Below are positions 1 through 6,249 of a DNA stretch of 8,002 nt, piece by piece. Each line of letters opens with the position of its first letter. Position 1 is the stretch's first letter. The stretch comes from Sulfurovum sp. (GTDB lineage: Bacteria; Campylobacterota; Campylobacteria; Campylobacterales; Sulfurovaceae): assembly GCA_015493425.1 (NCBI GenBank), contig WGDG01000027.1:1-8002 (forward strand), read 5' to 3'. The notes under the pieces are model-generated. The model made no database searches. It was not told the DNA's origin and saw only the letters and a list, made by a program, of their open reading frames with translations. A program made the translations under genes and the position numbers.

Positions 1-2049
1 GCTGACAGCCGTGTACGTACACCACTGCTCAAGAAAAACGGTACCCTGCAGCCCGCTTCTTGGGATGAAGTCTTCAGCCATACTGCAGAAGAATTCAAGC
101 GTATCCAAAAAGAACACGGCAAGGGTGCGGTTGCGGTAGTCTCTACCGGACAGCTTTTGACAGAAGAGTTCTATGCGCTGGGCAAATTTGTGCAACTTGG
201 GCTTGAAACAAACAACTATGACGGCAATACCACACTTTGCATGGCAAGTGCCGTGATGGGATACAAACAGACTTTTGGAAGTGACGGCCCGGTAGGCTGC
301 TATGAGGACTTTGAGAAGGCCGATGTGATCATGCTTATCGGTGCGAACATTGCCGACAACCACCCTATTTTGAAACTGCATATTGCCAAAAATAAAAAAA
401 CCACCGGTAAAAAACCGACCATTATTGTCGTAGATCCCAGAAAGTCCAAAACCTCACAGATGGCAGACATTTTTGTGCCACTCAAACCGCGTTCTGATCT
501 GGCGCTCATCAACGGGCTGTGCTACATCATCATGGAACAGGGGTGGGAGGATGAAAACTTCATCAAAGAGCGTACCAACGGCTACAGAGAGTTCAAAAAG
601 CATATTATGGAGAACTATCCTCCACAGGAAGTTGCCAACATTACCGGCATCGATGTCAAGGAACTCTACAATCTTGCACGTATTTACGCCGGTGCCGATG
701 CGGTAATGAGTGCCTGGACGATGGGAGTCAACCAAAGTTCTATCGGTACCGATACCGTCTCTGCCATCTGCAACCTCGCGCTCATCACAGGCAACCTCGG
801 CAAAGAGGGTGCTGCGCCCATGTCCATCACCGGACAGTGTAACGCTATGGGTACACGGGAGTTTGGTTTCACCTCATCCATTCCCGGATACCGTAACTAC
901 GCCAGCGAGAGCGACAGAAGAGAGTTTGCCGAGGTTATTGGCGTACCTGAAGAGCTCATTCCCACTGCAAGAGGCTATGCCTATCCACAGATCATCGATG
1001 CGATCAACCGCGGTGAGATCAAAGCACTCTGGGTGGTCGCTACCAATCCGCTGGTAAGCTATCCTGACCAAAACGGGCTTAGAGAGGCGCTTAAAAAACT
1101 CGATCTGCTTGTGGTACAGGATGCCTTCATGTCTGATACGGCACAAATTGCCGATGTGGTCTTTGCCGCAGCGACATGGAGCGAAAAAGAAGGATGCTAC
1201 ACCAACTCGGAGCGCCGCTGCAACTATGCCAAAAAAGCCATAGAGCCGCTTGAAGAGAGCAAAGCAGACTTCTACATCGTCAAAGAGTTCTCCAAATATT
1301 TCGGTGACAAACACGATCTGCTCTTTAAAGACCTCAACACCCCACGTGATGCCTTCGAGGAAATCAAACGCGTCAGCAAGGGCAGGCTCTGTGACTACAG
1401 CGGTATGAGCTACGAGCTCATTGAAGAGCTTGGCGGCATCCAGTGGCCGTGCAACGACAAAGCCCCTAAAGGTACCAAACGCCTCTACTCCGAGGATATG
1501 CCCTGCCCTACACCTGACGGCAAGGCACAGCTGTTGCCCGTAGACTGGATACCGTTGAGTGAAATGCAGTGCAAGGAACTGCCAGTCATACTCAACACAG
1601 GACGTACAGTAGAGCAGTTCCATACCCGCACTAAGACCGGTACCATCGGCATCCTCGATGCACTGGCGCCTGAAGCATGGATAGACATCAACCCCAAAGA
1701 TGCTGCCAAACTCAAGGTCAAAAGCGGAGACCGCATCGCCATTTCAGGCAGCCGCGGACGTGTGGAAGATGTCATCGTCAAAGTGAGCGAAACCGTACGT
1801 GAGGGCAATATTTTCGTACCGTTCCACTTCAACGAACAACTCATCAATGCCGTCACCATCCCCGAGTTTGACCCCAAATCTTTCGAGCCAAACTACAAAC
1901 AGTGTGCCGTACAGCTGCACTCAGAAGCGGTACCTGAAGGCATTGCCTATGAAGAACTTGAAGTAAGTGGCTACCTTGAAAATGTGAAAGTCTACAAAGA
2001 GGAAAAAACGACACAAAACGATATGGCCACCACTGAAGCACAGAAGTAG
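1..2049 (+). CDS. nasA: Assimilatory nitrate reductase catalytic subunit (5' end outside window)
   Basis: Reduces nitrate to nitrite in the cytoplasm at a bis-MGD molybdenum centre, the first step of nitrate assimilation. The frame is open from base 1 and ends at TAG 2047-2049; 682 codons are visible. The N-terminal [4Fe-4S] cysteine segment is missing because the gene starts upstream. A TTG at 157 is internal, since the preceding codons (RVRTPLLKKNG, ASWDEVF) are typical of the family. Numbering from the first visible codon, Cys80 in CMASAV is the expected Mo ligand; this motif marks the NapA/Nas group rather than formate dehydrogenases. MGxxQSSxG and TGNLGKEG follow, and residues about 528-640 form the C-terminal molybdopterin-dinucleotide-binding domain (TGRTVEQFHTRTKTG, then FDPKSFEPNYKQCAV). 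Total size would be near the 700-750 residues of NarB/NasC, well short of periplasmic NapA. A short tail of about 25 residues follows the last domain. The amtB-glnK genes nearby fit an assimilatory role. The choice of Nas over another MopB enzyme is family inference. Confidence 0.85.
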   Translation, partial: ADSRVRTPLLKKNGTLQPASWDEVFSHTAEEFKRIQKEHGKGAVAVVSTGQLLTEEFYALGKFVQLGLETNNYDGNTTLCMASAVMGYKQTFGSDGPVGCYEDFEKADVIMLIGANIADNHPILKLHIAKNKKTTGKKPTIIVVDPRKSKTSQMADIFVPLKPRSDLALINGLCYIIMEQGWEDENFIKERTNGYREFKKHIMENYPPQEVANITGIDVKELYNLARIYAGADAVMSAWTMGVNQSSIGTDTVSAICNLALITGNLGKEGAAPMSITGQCNAMGTREFGFTSSIPGYRNYASESDRREFAEVIGVPEELIPTARGYAYPQIIDAINRGEIKALWVVATNPLVSYPDQNGLREALKKLDLLVVQDAFMSDTAQIADVVFAAATWSEKEGCYTNSERRCNYAKKAIEPLEESKADFYIVKEFSKYFGDKHDLLFKDLNTPRDAFEEIKRVSKGRLCDYSGMSYELIEELGGIQWPCNDKAPKGTKRLYSEDMPCPTPDGKAQLLPVDWIPLSEMQCKELPVILNTGRTVEQFHTRTKTGTIGILDALAPEAWIDINPKDAAKLKVKSGDRIAISGSRGRVEDVIVKVSETVREGNIFVPFHFNEQLINAVTIPEFDPKSFEPNYKQCAVQLHSEAVPEGIAYEELEVSGYLENVKVYKEEKTTQNDMATTEAQK

Positions 2050-2063
2050 CACTATCTGTGCTA
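2047..2063. repeat. 6-5-6 inverted repeat over the nasA stop and thiI -10
   Basis: TAGCAC-TATCT-GTGCTA is a perfect 6-bp dyad with a 5-nt spacer. It begins on the nasA stop codon, and its right arm runs into the TATAAT box of the next gene. A T6 run at 2075-2080 lies 11 nt beyond the hairpin, too far for a standard intrinsic terminator. It could be a weak terminator, an operator, or chance. Confidence 0.35.
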
Positions 2064-2067
2064 TAAT
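2059..2067 (+). promoter_or_regulatory. Extended -10 promoter for thiI
   Basis: TGCTATAAT matches the extended TGnTATAAT box exactly, with TATAAT at 2062-2067. No good -35 hexamer is seen upstream, which is usual for the main sigma factor of Campylobacterota. The expected transcript start, near 2074, lies about 20 nt before the thiI start codon, leaving room for the AAGGA ribosome site at 2082-2086. Confidence 0.6.
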
Positions 2068-2093
2068 GCCGTACTTTTTTCAAGGAAACCACC

Positions 2094-3554
2094 GTGGCAG
2101 AAAACAGCGTCAAAACACAGAAATTCATTCTTAAACTCTTTCCGGAAATTATGGTTAAGGGCTCTTCGGCAAAGAAGCAGATGGTCAACCAGCTCTACCA
2201 AAACCTCCTCACACTCTTAAAACCGATTGATGATGCGATAGAGATCAAAAAATTTTCTGACAAAATCGAAGTGGTCACCCCCATCGAAAAGGTCGATGCA
2301 GTACGCAAGATACTCCTGAGCACACCCGGCATCGAACAGGTACTTGAAGCCCTCCAATTCGACAAAACCGATACCCTTGAAGCCATCAAAGAGAAGGTTG
2401 CCCAAACCGTTGCCAAAGAGATAGCAGGCAAAAGCTTTGTCGTACGTGCCAAGCGTACCGGTACACACCCTTTCAACTCTTCCGAAATGGAACGGGTTGT
2501 CGGCGGCTATACCCTGGCACACACTGATGCCAAAAAAGTTGACCTGCATAACCCTGATGTAACGGTTCGCATCGAACTGATCAACCAGCAGCTCAATATC
2601 ATTACAGCCAAGTATGAAGGTCTGAGCGGTTTTCCCATTGGTACACAGGGAGACATTCTCTCTCTAATGTCCGGCGGATTTGACTCTACCGTAGCAAGTT
2701 TTTTAACAATGAAGCGTGGTATCAAAACACATTTTATCTTTTTCAATCTCGGCGGTGCCGCACATGAAATAGGTGTTAAGCAGGTGGCTTGGTATCTCTG
2801 GAGCAAATTTGGCGCTTCCCACCGGGTCAAGTTTGTCACCATTCCTTTTGAAGATGTCGTTAGCGAAATCTTCCGTTCCACACACGAGAGCTATATGGGG
2901 GTCACCCTCAAACGCCTGATGCTGATGGCTTCTGAAAAGATTGCCGATGCCATGGAGATAGATGCCCTACTCACAGGCGAAAGCGTCGCACAGGTCTCCA
3001 GCCAGACACTGCGTAACCTTGCACTCATTGACCAGGCAACTGACAAACTGGTACTTCGCCCGCTTGCTACCGTAAACAAACCCGAAATCATCCGCATCGC
3101 CACACAGATAGGCACTCGTCGCTTTGCGGAAAACATGCCTGAATACTGCGGCGTTATCTCCAAAAATCCCATCACACACGGCTCATTCAAACGGATGGAA
3201 CGCGAAGCCAAACGTTTTGACTACAGTGTTCTTGATAACGCTGTAGCAAATGCCAAAACGATTTATGTCGATGAAATTGTCAAAGATATTACTGACAATG
3301 CCCCTATTGAAATTGTTACCGCCCCCAACCCGGAGCATGATGTTATCATCGACATCAGAGCGGATGAAAAAACGGTAGAATCCACTTGTGAAACTGTTAA
3401 GATCCCTTTTCACCGGCTCAAAACAGAGTTTAAAAAACTACCCAAAGAGAAAAACTATCTTCTCTACTGTGATAAAGGTGTGCTAAGCCAACTTCATGCA
3501 CAGTACCTCAAAGATGCCGAAGGTGCCGATGTGAAGGTATATAGACCGGAATAA
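2094..3554 (+). CDS. thiI: tRNA uracil 4-sulfurtransferase ThiI with rhodanese domain
   Basis: Makes 4-thiouridine at position 8 of tRNA, and in rhodanese-bearing forms also delivers sulfur to ThiS for the thiamine thiazole ring; cytoplasmic. It has 486 residues, close to the 482 of the E. coli protein. The order is an N-terminal ferredoxin-like segment, a THUMP domain (about 60-165, with GGYTLAHTDAKKVDLHNPDVTV), a PP-loop adenylation domain with SGGFDS at 193-198, and a C-terminal rhodanese-like domain (about 400-486). Both catalytic cysteines of the E. coli mechanism are present: Cys352 in MPEYCGVIS (E. coli Cys344) and Cys459 in LLYCDKG (E. coli Cys456). The start is GTG at 2094, with AAGGA at 2082-2086 and a 7-nt gap. 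The stop is TAA. It stands 44 nt behind nasA but has its own extended -10 box, so it is probably transcribed separately. The central block FFNLGGAAHEIGV is strikingly like the gammaproteobacterial protein. Confidence 0.97.
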   Translation: MAENSVKTQKFILKLFPEIMVKGSSAKKQMVNQLYQNLLTLLKPIDDAIEIKKFSDKIEVVTPIEKVDAVRKILLSTPGIEQVLEALQFDKTDTLEAIKEKVAQTVAKEIAGKSFVVRAKRTGTHPFNSSEMERVVGGYTLAHTDAKKVDLHNPDVTVRIELINQQLNIITAKYEGLSGFPIGTQGDILSLMSGGFDSTVASFLTMKRGIKTHFIFFNLGGAAHEIGVKQVAWYLWSKFGASHRVKFVTIPFEDVVSEIFRSTHESYMGVTLKRLMLMASEKIADAMEIDALLTGESVAQVSSQTLRNLALIDQATDKLVLRPLATVNKPEIIRIATQIGTRRFAENMPEYCGVISKNPITHGSFKRMEREAKRFDYSVLDNAVANAKTIYVDEIVKDITDNAPIEIVTAPNPEHDVIIDIRADEKTVESTCETVKIPFHRLKTEFKKLPKEKNYLLYCDKGVLSQLHAQYLKDAEGADVKVYRPE

Positions 3555-3557
3555 CAT

Positions 3558-3579
3558 GTAGGGTGCGTAATCACGCACC
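3558..3579 (+). repeat. GTAG-led REP-like hairpin
   Basis: GTAG (3558-3561) is followed directly by a perfect 7-bp hairpin, GGTGCGT-AATC-ACGCACC (3562-3579). A GTAG foot plus a palindrome is the form of REP sequences mobilised by TnpA-REP (RAYT) transposases. It sits 3 nt after the thiI stop and has no T-run behind it, so it may protect or weakly terminate the thiI transcript rather than act as an intrinsic terminator. Confidence 0.55.
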
Positions 3580-3618
3580 AACAGTAAGGATTGAAGATTG
3601 AAGTAAAGCTTAAACTTT

Positions 3619-3696
3619 GTCATTCCTGACTTGATCAGGAATCTTTACGCCAATTAGCTAAGAAACGTCAAGATCCCGCATCAAGTGCGGGATGAC
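3619..3696. repeat. Head-to-head pair of 29-nt hairpin units (BIME-like element)
   Basis: Two copies of one 29-nt unit face each other across a 20-nt spacer. Left unit 3619-3647 has stem ATTCCTGA (3622-3629), loop CTTGA and TCAGGAAT (3635-3642). The right unit, 3668-3696 on the opposite strand, has stem ATCCCGCA, loop CTTGA and TGCGGGAT. They agree at 22 of 29 positions. Six of the seven differences are three compensatory stem pairs; loop and foot (GTC) are the same. The element lies between convergent genes, the usual place for REP/BIME repeats. Confidence 0.65.
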
Positions 3697-3726
3697 GACT
3701 AATCCATTCCATAATTCCTACGAAAA

Positions 3727-3781
3727 GCAGGAAACGAGGATTAATCCTCGCCCCTGCCGGGAATAAATTCCCGCTTTCTGC
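3727..3781. repeat. Double-hairpin block, possible three-way junction
   Basis: Two adjacent hairpins, CGAGGA-TTAA-TCCTCG (3735-3750) and CGGGAA-TAAA-TTCCCG (3758-3773), lie inside an outer 7-bp stem, GCAGGAA (3727-3733) with TTTCTGC (3775-3781), which has one G-T pair. An alternative outer pairing is GCAGG 3727-3731 with CCTGC 3753-3757. No T-run follows on either strand. It is probably another intergenic palindromic repeat downstream of the minus-strand nuclease-like gene. Copies elsewhere in the genome cannot be checked here. Confidence 0.5.
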
Positions 3782-3823
3782 AAGACACTAAAAAACCAAT
3801 ACACCAGTTACCAATAACAATAC

Positions 3824-4675
3824 TTACTCACACAACTGTTTCAAATCATCCAAATCAAATAGCAACAACTTCTCACTCTGCATCCCAAGCAGTTCATTGG
3901 AAAACCCGTCTTTGGAGAAAAGAGCATAAATATCAGCATGAATACCTGACTGCTCCGCTTTTGCTTTGAGTTTGTTCAATTCGTTCTTGCACACTTTCCG
4001 GTCTTTATATTTGCACTCGCCGAGAATGATTTTTTTTGTACTTGTTACAGCCATAACATCAAATTCACTGTGATGGTTCCAGTAACTCCCCTGCCTGAGC
4101 AGAGGACTGCGCGATTGAAAATAGTCAGCCAACAAATCATTACAGAGTTGTTCAAACACCAGGGTACGAAGACGCTCATAGTGTGCTTCAAAGTTCGAGA
4201 GAAATGATTCACTGTTTCCTTTCGCTAACGCCTTTCTGTAAGGGAATACAAATCCAAACCAAAAACGTAAAAAAGGCTGTTCAAAGCGTAGTTTGTCCTG
4301 AATACGGTAATGACGGAGCTCTTTTTTGAGCTTGTGTTTGGGATGTACTTTTAAGGGCTGTTCCCGGCTTGCTTCGACACGCAGGATACCAAGAGAGATG
4401 AGTTCCGTAACGATTTTGCATCCCATCTCTTCACTAAGTTTTGCTTTACGAAGTACCGCATAGTACTTCCCATCCCCTTTTGCAACGGCCTGCAATACAT
4501 CACAGTAAGGAGCTTCAAGCAGATAGGAAGGCGCAACAAGCTGCTGTGTTTCTGCAAAATTCGTTATACATCTTGCACATACGAATGCAGTAATACTTTC
4601 AAAAAAATCCAGTTCAATTTTCTCTTCCACTCCGCCAAAAACTGAAAAATACTCAATGGCACTCTCTATCGGCAA
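3824..4675 (-). CDS. DUF234-type protein with PD-(D/E)xK nuclease-like domain, no ATPase
   Basis: Predicted cytoplasmic, role unknown. The 283 residues counted from TTG at 4675 hold IEYFSVFGG near the N-terminus, a likely winged-helix segment (about 60-105), the DUF234 hallmark PFLRFWFGFVFPYRKAL (134-150), and a C-terminal nuclease-like fold: FEQL with Glu174, EFDVMAV with Glu204/Asp206, and GECKYK with Glu220 and Lys222 (ExK). Most DUF234 proteins carry an N-terminal AAA ATPase; this one has no Walker motifs. TTG 4675 is the only usual start codon in the open frame, but it lacks a ribosome site. The frame stays open to TAA 4751-4753, and the residues in front (SLIKEAFKHFCHCHPY) look coding. 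A good GAGGA site (4731-4727) points instead to an ATC codon at 4717-4715, so the real start is doubtful. A weak -10 candidate (TGTTAAACT, 4757-4749) lies upstream. The gene is convergent with thiI and divergent from the regulator pair. Stop is TAA 3826-3824. Confidence 0.75.
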   Translation of the reverse strand: MPIESAIEYFSVFGGVEEKIELDFFESITAFVCARCITNFAETQQLVAPSYLLEAPYCDVLQAVAKGDGKYYAVLRKAKLSEEMGCKIVTELISLGILRVEASREQPLKVHPKHKLKKELRHYRIQDKLRFEQPFLRFWFGFVFPYRKALAKGNSESFLSNFEAHYERLRTLVFEQLCNDLLADYFQSRSPLLRQGSYWNHHSEFDVMAVTSTKKIILGECKYKDRKVCKNELNKLKAKAEQSGIHADIYALFSKDGFSNELLGMQSEKLLLFDLDDLKQLCE

Positions 4676-4762
4676 ATAGGGATGGCAGTGACAAAAATGC
4701 TTAAATGCTTCTTTGATAAGACTCTTTCCTCTCTTTCTTTTCCATATAGTTTAACATAAGTT

Positions 4763-4771
4763 TGATATAAT
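4763..4771 (+). promoter_or_regulatory. Extended -10 promoter of the regulator pair
   Basis: TGATATAAT is an exact TGnTATAAT box (TATAAT at 4766-4771). The predicted transcript start is about 4778, giving a 5' leader of about 50 nt. No convincing -35 is visible. It lies in the 155-nt divergent gap with the minus-strand nuclease-like gene. Confidence 0.6.
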
Positions 4772-4786
4772 AGATTCAAGCAGAAA

Positions 4787-4803
4787 TGATTATTTTTTAA
4801 GCA
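4787..4803 (+). promoter_or_regulatory. Putative operator copy 1 (autoregulatory site)
   Basis: TGATTATTTTTTAAGCA matches the reverse complement of the dyad in front of amtB at 16 of 17 positions. The single change (T to G) spoils one base pair of the palindrome. It falls at about +9 to +25 from the predicted start of the regulator transcript, where a bound protein would block transcription. Role inferred. Confidence 0.5.
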
Positions 4804-4830
4804 TTATTAGTAAGGGACTCTTCACTTTTT

Positions 4831-5565
4831 ATGGAAACATTTTATACAGAATCACCACAGGTTCAGCAAATTATTCAAGGATTGAACCTGACCAGAACAC
4901 TCTTTGTTTCTTCTATTGTAATAGGCGAACCCCACATTGGGAAGAAAACACTCGTAACACACCTCTTCCCCGACATTCCTGTCGTCTCAGGAGAACATCA
5001 GGATGAAGTCGAAGCCATACTGGAACACGCTGACGAGCTGATTATTACCAACTTTGAAAAACTTTCCAATAAAGAAAACCTGGTCTTTGACAATAAACGC
5101 ATCATTGCCACAGCAGACTATATCGGCAACCAAAAAACCATCGATAGCCTATTTGCTTTTATCTATATGATGCCTACCTACAAAGAACGTCCTGAAGATC
5201 TCAAACACCTTAAAACCCATTTCCTTGAAGAAGCGGCAGCAACCTTGATGCTTGATGCGTCGGCATATACCCTTTCACAGCTTCCTACTGATCTGACACA
5301 CAACAGCAAAAGTCTCAAACGTGCCATATACCATTACCTGATGAGCCGAAACATGAACAAAAAAGAGATTGAAGAAACCCTGTATACCTATTTTCTTGAG
5401 CACCTTGAAGGCAATAACGGATACAAAGAGTATGTGGGAATGTATGAACGTCCGCTGATCAAAGCAGGACTTGATAAATACGGTTCGCAGCTGAAACTTT
5501 CCGAAATTCTCGGTATCAACCGTAATACACTAAGGAAGAAGATCCATGAGCACGCCATCGATTGA
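4831..5565 (+). CDS. Degenerate NtrC-like regulator with Fis-type HTH
   Basis: Probable DNA-binding regulator of the adjacent amtB-glnK. The 244 residues read as an eroded sigma-54 activator. A Walker A-like GEPHIGKKT (32-40) is kept. The Walker B position (LIITNFEKL, 71-79) has Thr74 and Asn75 where Asp-Glu is expected. Sensor I survives as RIIATADY (90-97). PTYKERPEDL (115-124) matches the family's PPLRERREDI, but the Arg-finger position in LFYR is Phe110. Only about 33 residues separate Walker A and B, against about 70 in NtrC, so the stretch holding GAFTGA is gone. There is no receiver domain. The C-terminus (204-241) is an intact Fis/HTH_8 domain ending GINRNTLRKKIHE. It therefore probably binds DNA but cannot take a phosphoryl group on a receiver or remodel sigma-54. 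ATG 4831 has AAGGGA at 4812-4817, a rather long 13-nt gap. It overlaps the next gene by 20 nt. Confidence 0.8.
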   Translation: METFYTESPQVQQIIQGLNLTRTLFVSSIVIGEPHIGKKTLVTHLFPDIPVVSGEHQDEVEAILEHADELIITNFEKLSNKENLVFDNKRIIATADYIGNQKTIDSLFAFIYMMPTYKERPEDLKHLKTHFLEEAAATLMLDASAYTLSQLPTDLTHNSKSLKRAIYHYLMSRNMNKKEIEETLYTYFLEHLEGNNGYKEYVGMYERPLIKAGLDKYGSQLKLSEILGINRNTLRKKIHEHAID

Positions 5566-6247
5566 TTTCCGTCCCTTTGTAGAGTGGGATAACAACCCCT
5601 TCATTCTTTTCGATCCCAAAGGAAAGATTCTCTATCTCAACAACAGTGCAGAGATCCTGCTGGGATATGTTTCAAAAAAGGAGCTTTTTGACCTTTCGCT
5701 CGCCTATGCCCCACAGAGTTTTGGCTATAAAACGACAAGTATTTCCCTTCGTTACGAAGCTTTCAACTTCTATTCCATTACCGTAGGATATGAAAATGAA
5801 GAGCAGCTTTCCATACGTTTCTACAACGCACCAAGGCTCAGGAATCATACCCCTGTAGAAAAAGAGAAACTCACCCTTACCGACATAAACCTGCTGCTTG
5901 AAGCCAATATTGCCCTGTTTAAAACCAAAAACAGTAATCCGCTGCAGTTATTGACCGATCCGGATATGCCACAGCTCAGAATCGACCAGAACCGCTTTTC
6001 AAAACTGCTCCGGAAAGTATTTGAATCATTCCGGGCATCCGACTCTATACGTATAGAACTCAAACTACTCGTTGGAGAACATGTCATTATCGATGAACAG
6101 AAAATCTCCATTGCTCAGCTTTCCACTACAGCAAACGGACGCTATGTCGATAACGATAAAGAGATAAAAATACTTTCGGAAGAGTGCAATATCCGCAGCA
6201 ACCTTCAGGAGTCTTCCATCAAACTTGAAATTCCACTGATTACCTAG
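5546..6247 (+). CDS. PAS protein with degenerate histidine-kinase core (NtrB-like remnant)
   Basis: Likely sensory partner of the preceding regulator; soluble, with no membrane segment. The 233 residues start with a PAS domain (about 8-95: NPFILFDPKGKILYLNNSAE, LLGY), as in NtrB. After a linker of only about 15 residues comes a region resembling the kinase ATPase domain (about 112-232: LLLEANIALF, TDPDMPQLRIDQNRFSKLL, ending SSIKLEIPLI). There is no room for a dimerisation/phospho-acceptor helix pair and no H-box. The N-box position reads VFESF, and no DxGxG box is seen, so kinase activity is not expected. Its ATG lies inside the regulator gene in another frame (20-nt overlap). AAGGA at 5532-5536 sits 9 nt before it, within the codons of the regulator's recognition helix, which suggests translational coupling and a protein complex. 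The PAS assignment is firm; the kinase ancestry is inference. Confidence 0.75.
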   Translation: MSTPSIDFRPFVEWDNNPFILFDPKGKILYLNNSAEILLGYVSKKELFDLSLAYAPQSFGYKTTSISLRYEAFNFYSITVGYENEEQLSIRFYNAPRLRNHTPVEKEKLTLTDINLLLEANIALFKTKNSNPLQLLTDPDMPQLRIDQNRFSKLLRKVFESFRASDSIRIELKLLVGEHVIIDEQKISIAQLSTTANGRYVDNDKEIKILSEECNIRSNLQESSIKLEIPLIT

Positions 6248-6249
6248 AT

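Noticed and set aside
238..240. Possible formate dehydrogenase with Sec/Cys, or periplasmic NapA
   Set aside because: Codon 238-240 is TGC in a CMASAV context, typical of the NapA/Nas group. Overall length and the HTRTKTG block fit assimilatory enzymes better than the roughly 900-residue NapA.
874..1623. Long open frame (249 codons) on the minus strand inside nasA
   Set aside because: It lies wholly opposite a strongly conserved enzyme, has no recognisable domain, and arises from the codon bias of nasA.
1485..1877. Minus-strand open frame of 130 codons inside the nasA C-terminal domain
   Set aside because: Shadow of the molybdopterin-binding domain; low-complexity Ser/Leu/Pro composition and no ribosome site noted.
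3589..3603. Tandem GATTGAA GATTGAA repeat
   Set aside because: Only two 7-bp copies in AT-rich spacer; no sign of function or expansion.
3555..3823. CRISPR array or small gene in the repeat-rich gap
   Set aside because: The repeats are unlike one another, inverted and not regularly spaced; no open frame with a ribosome site is present.
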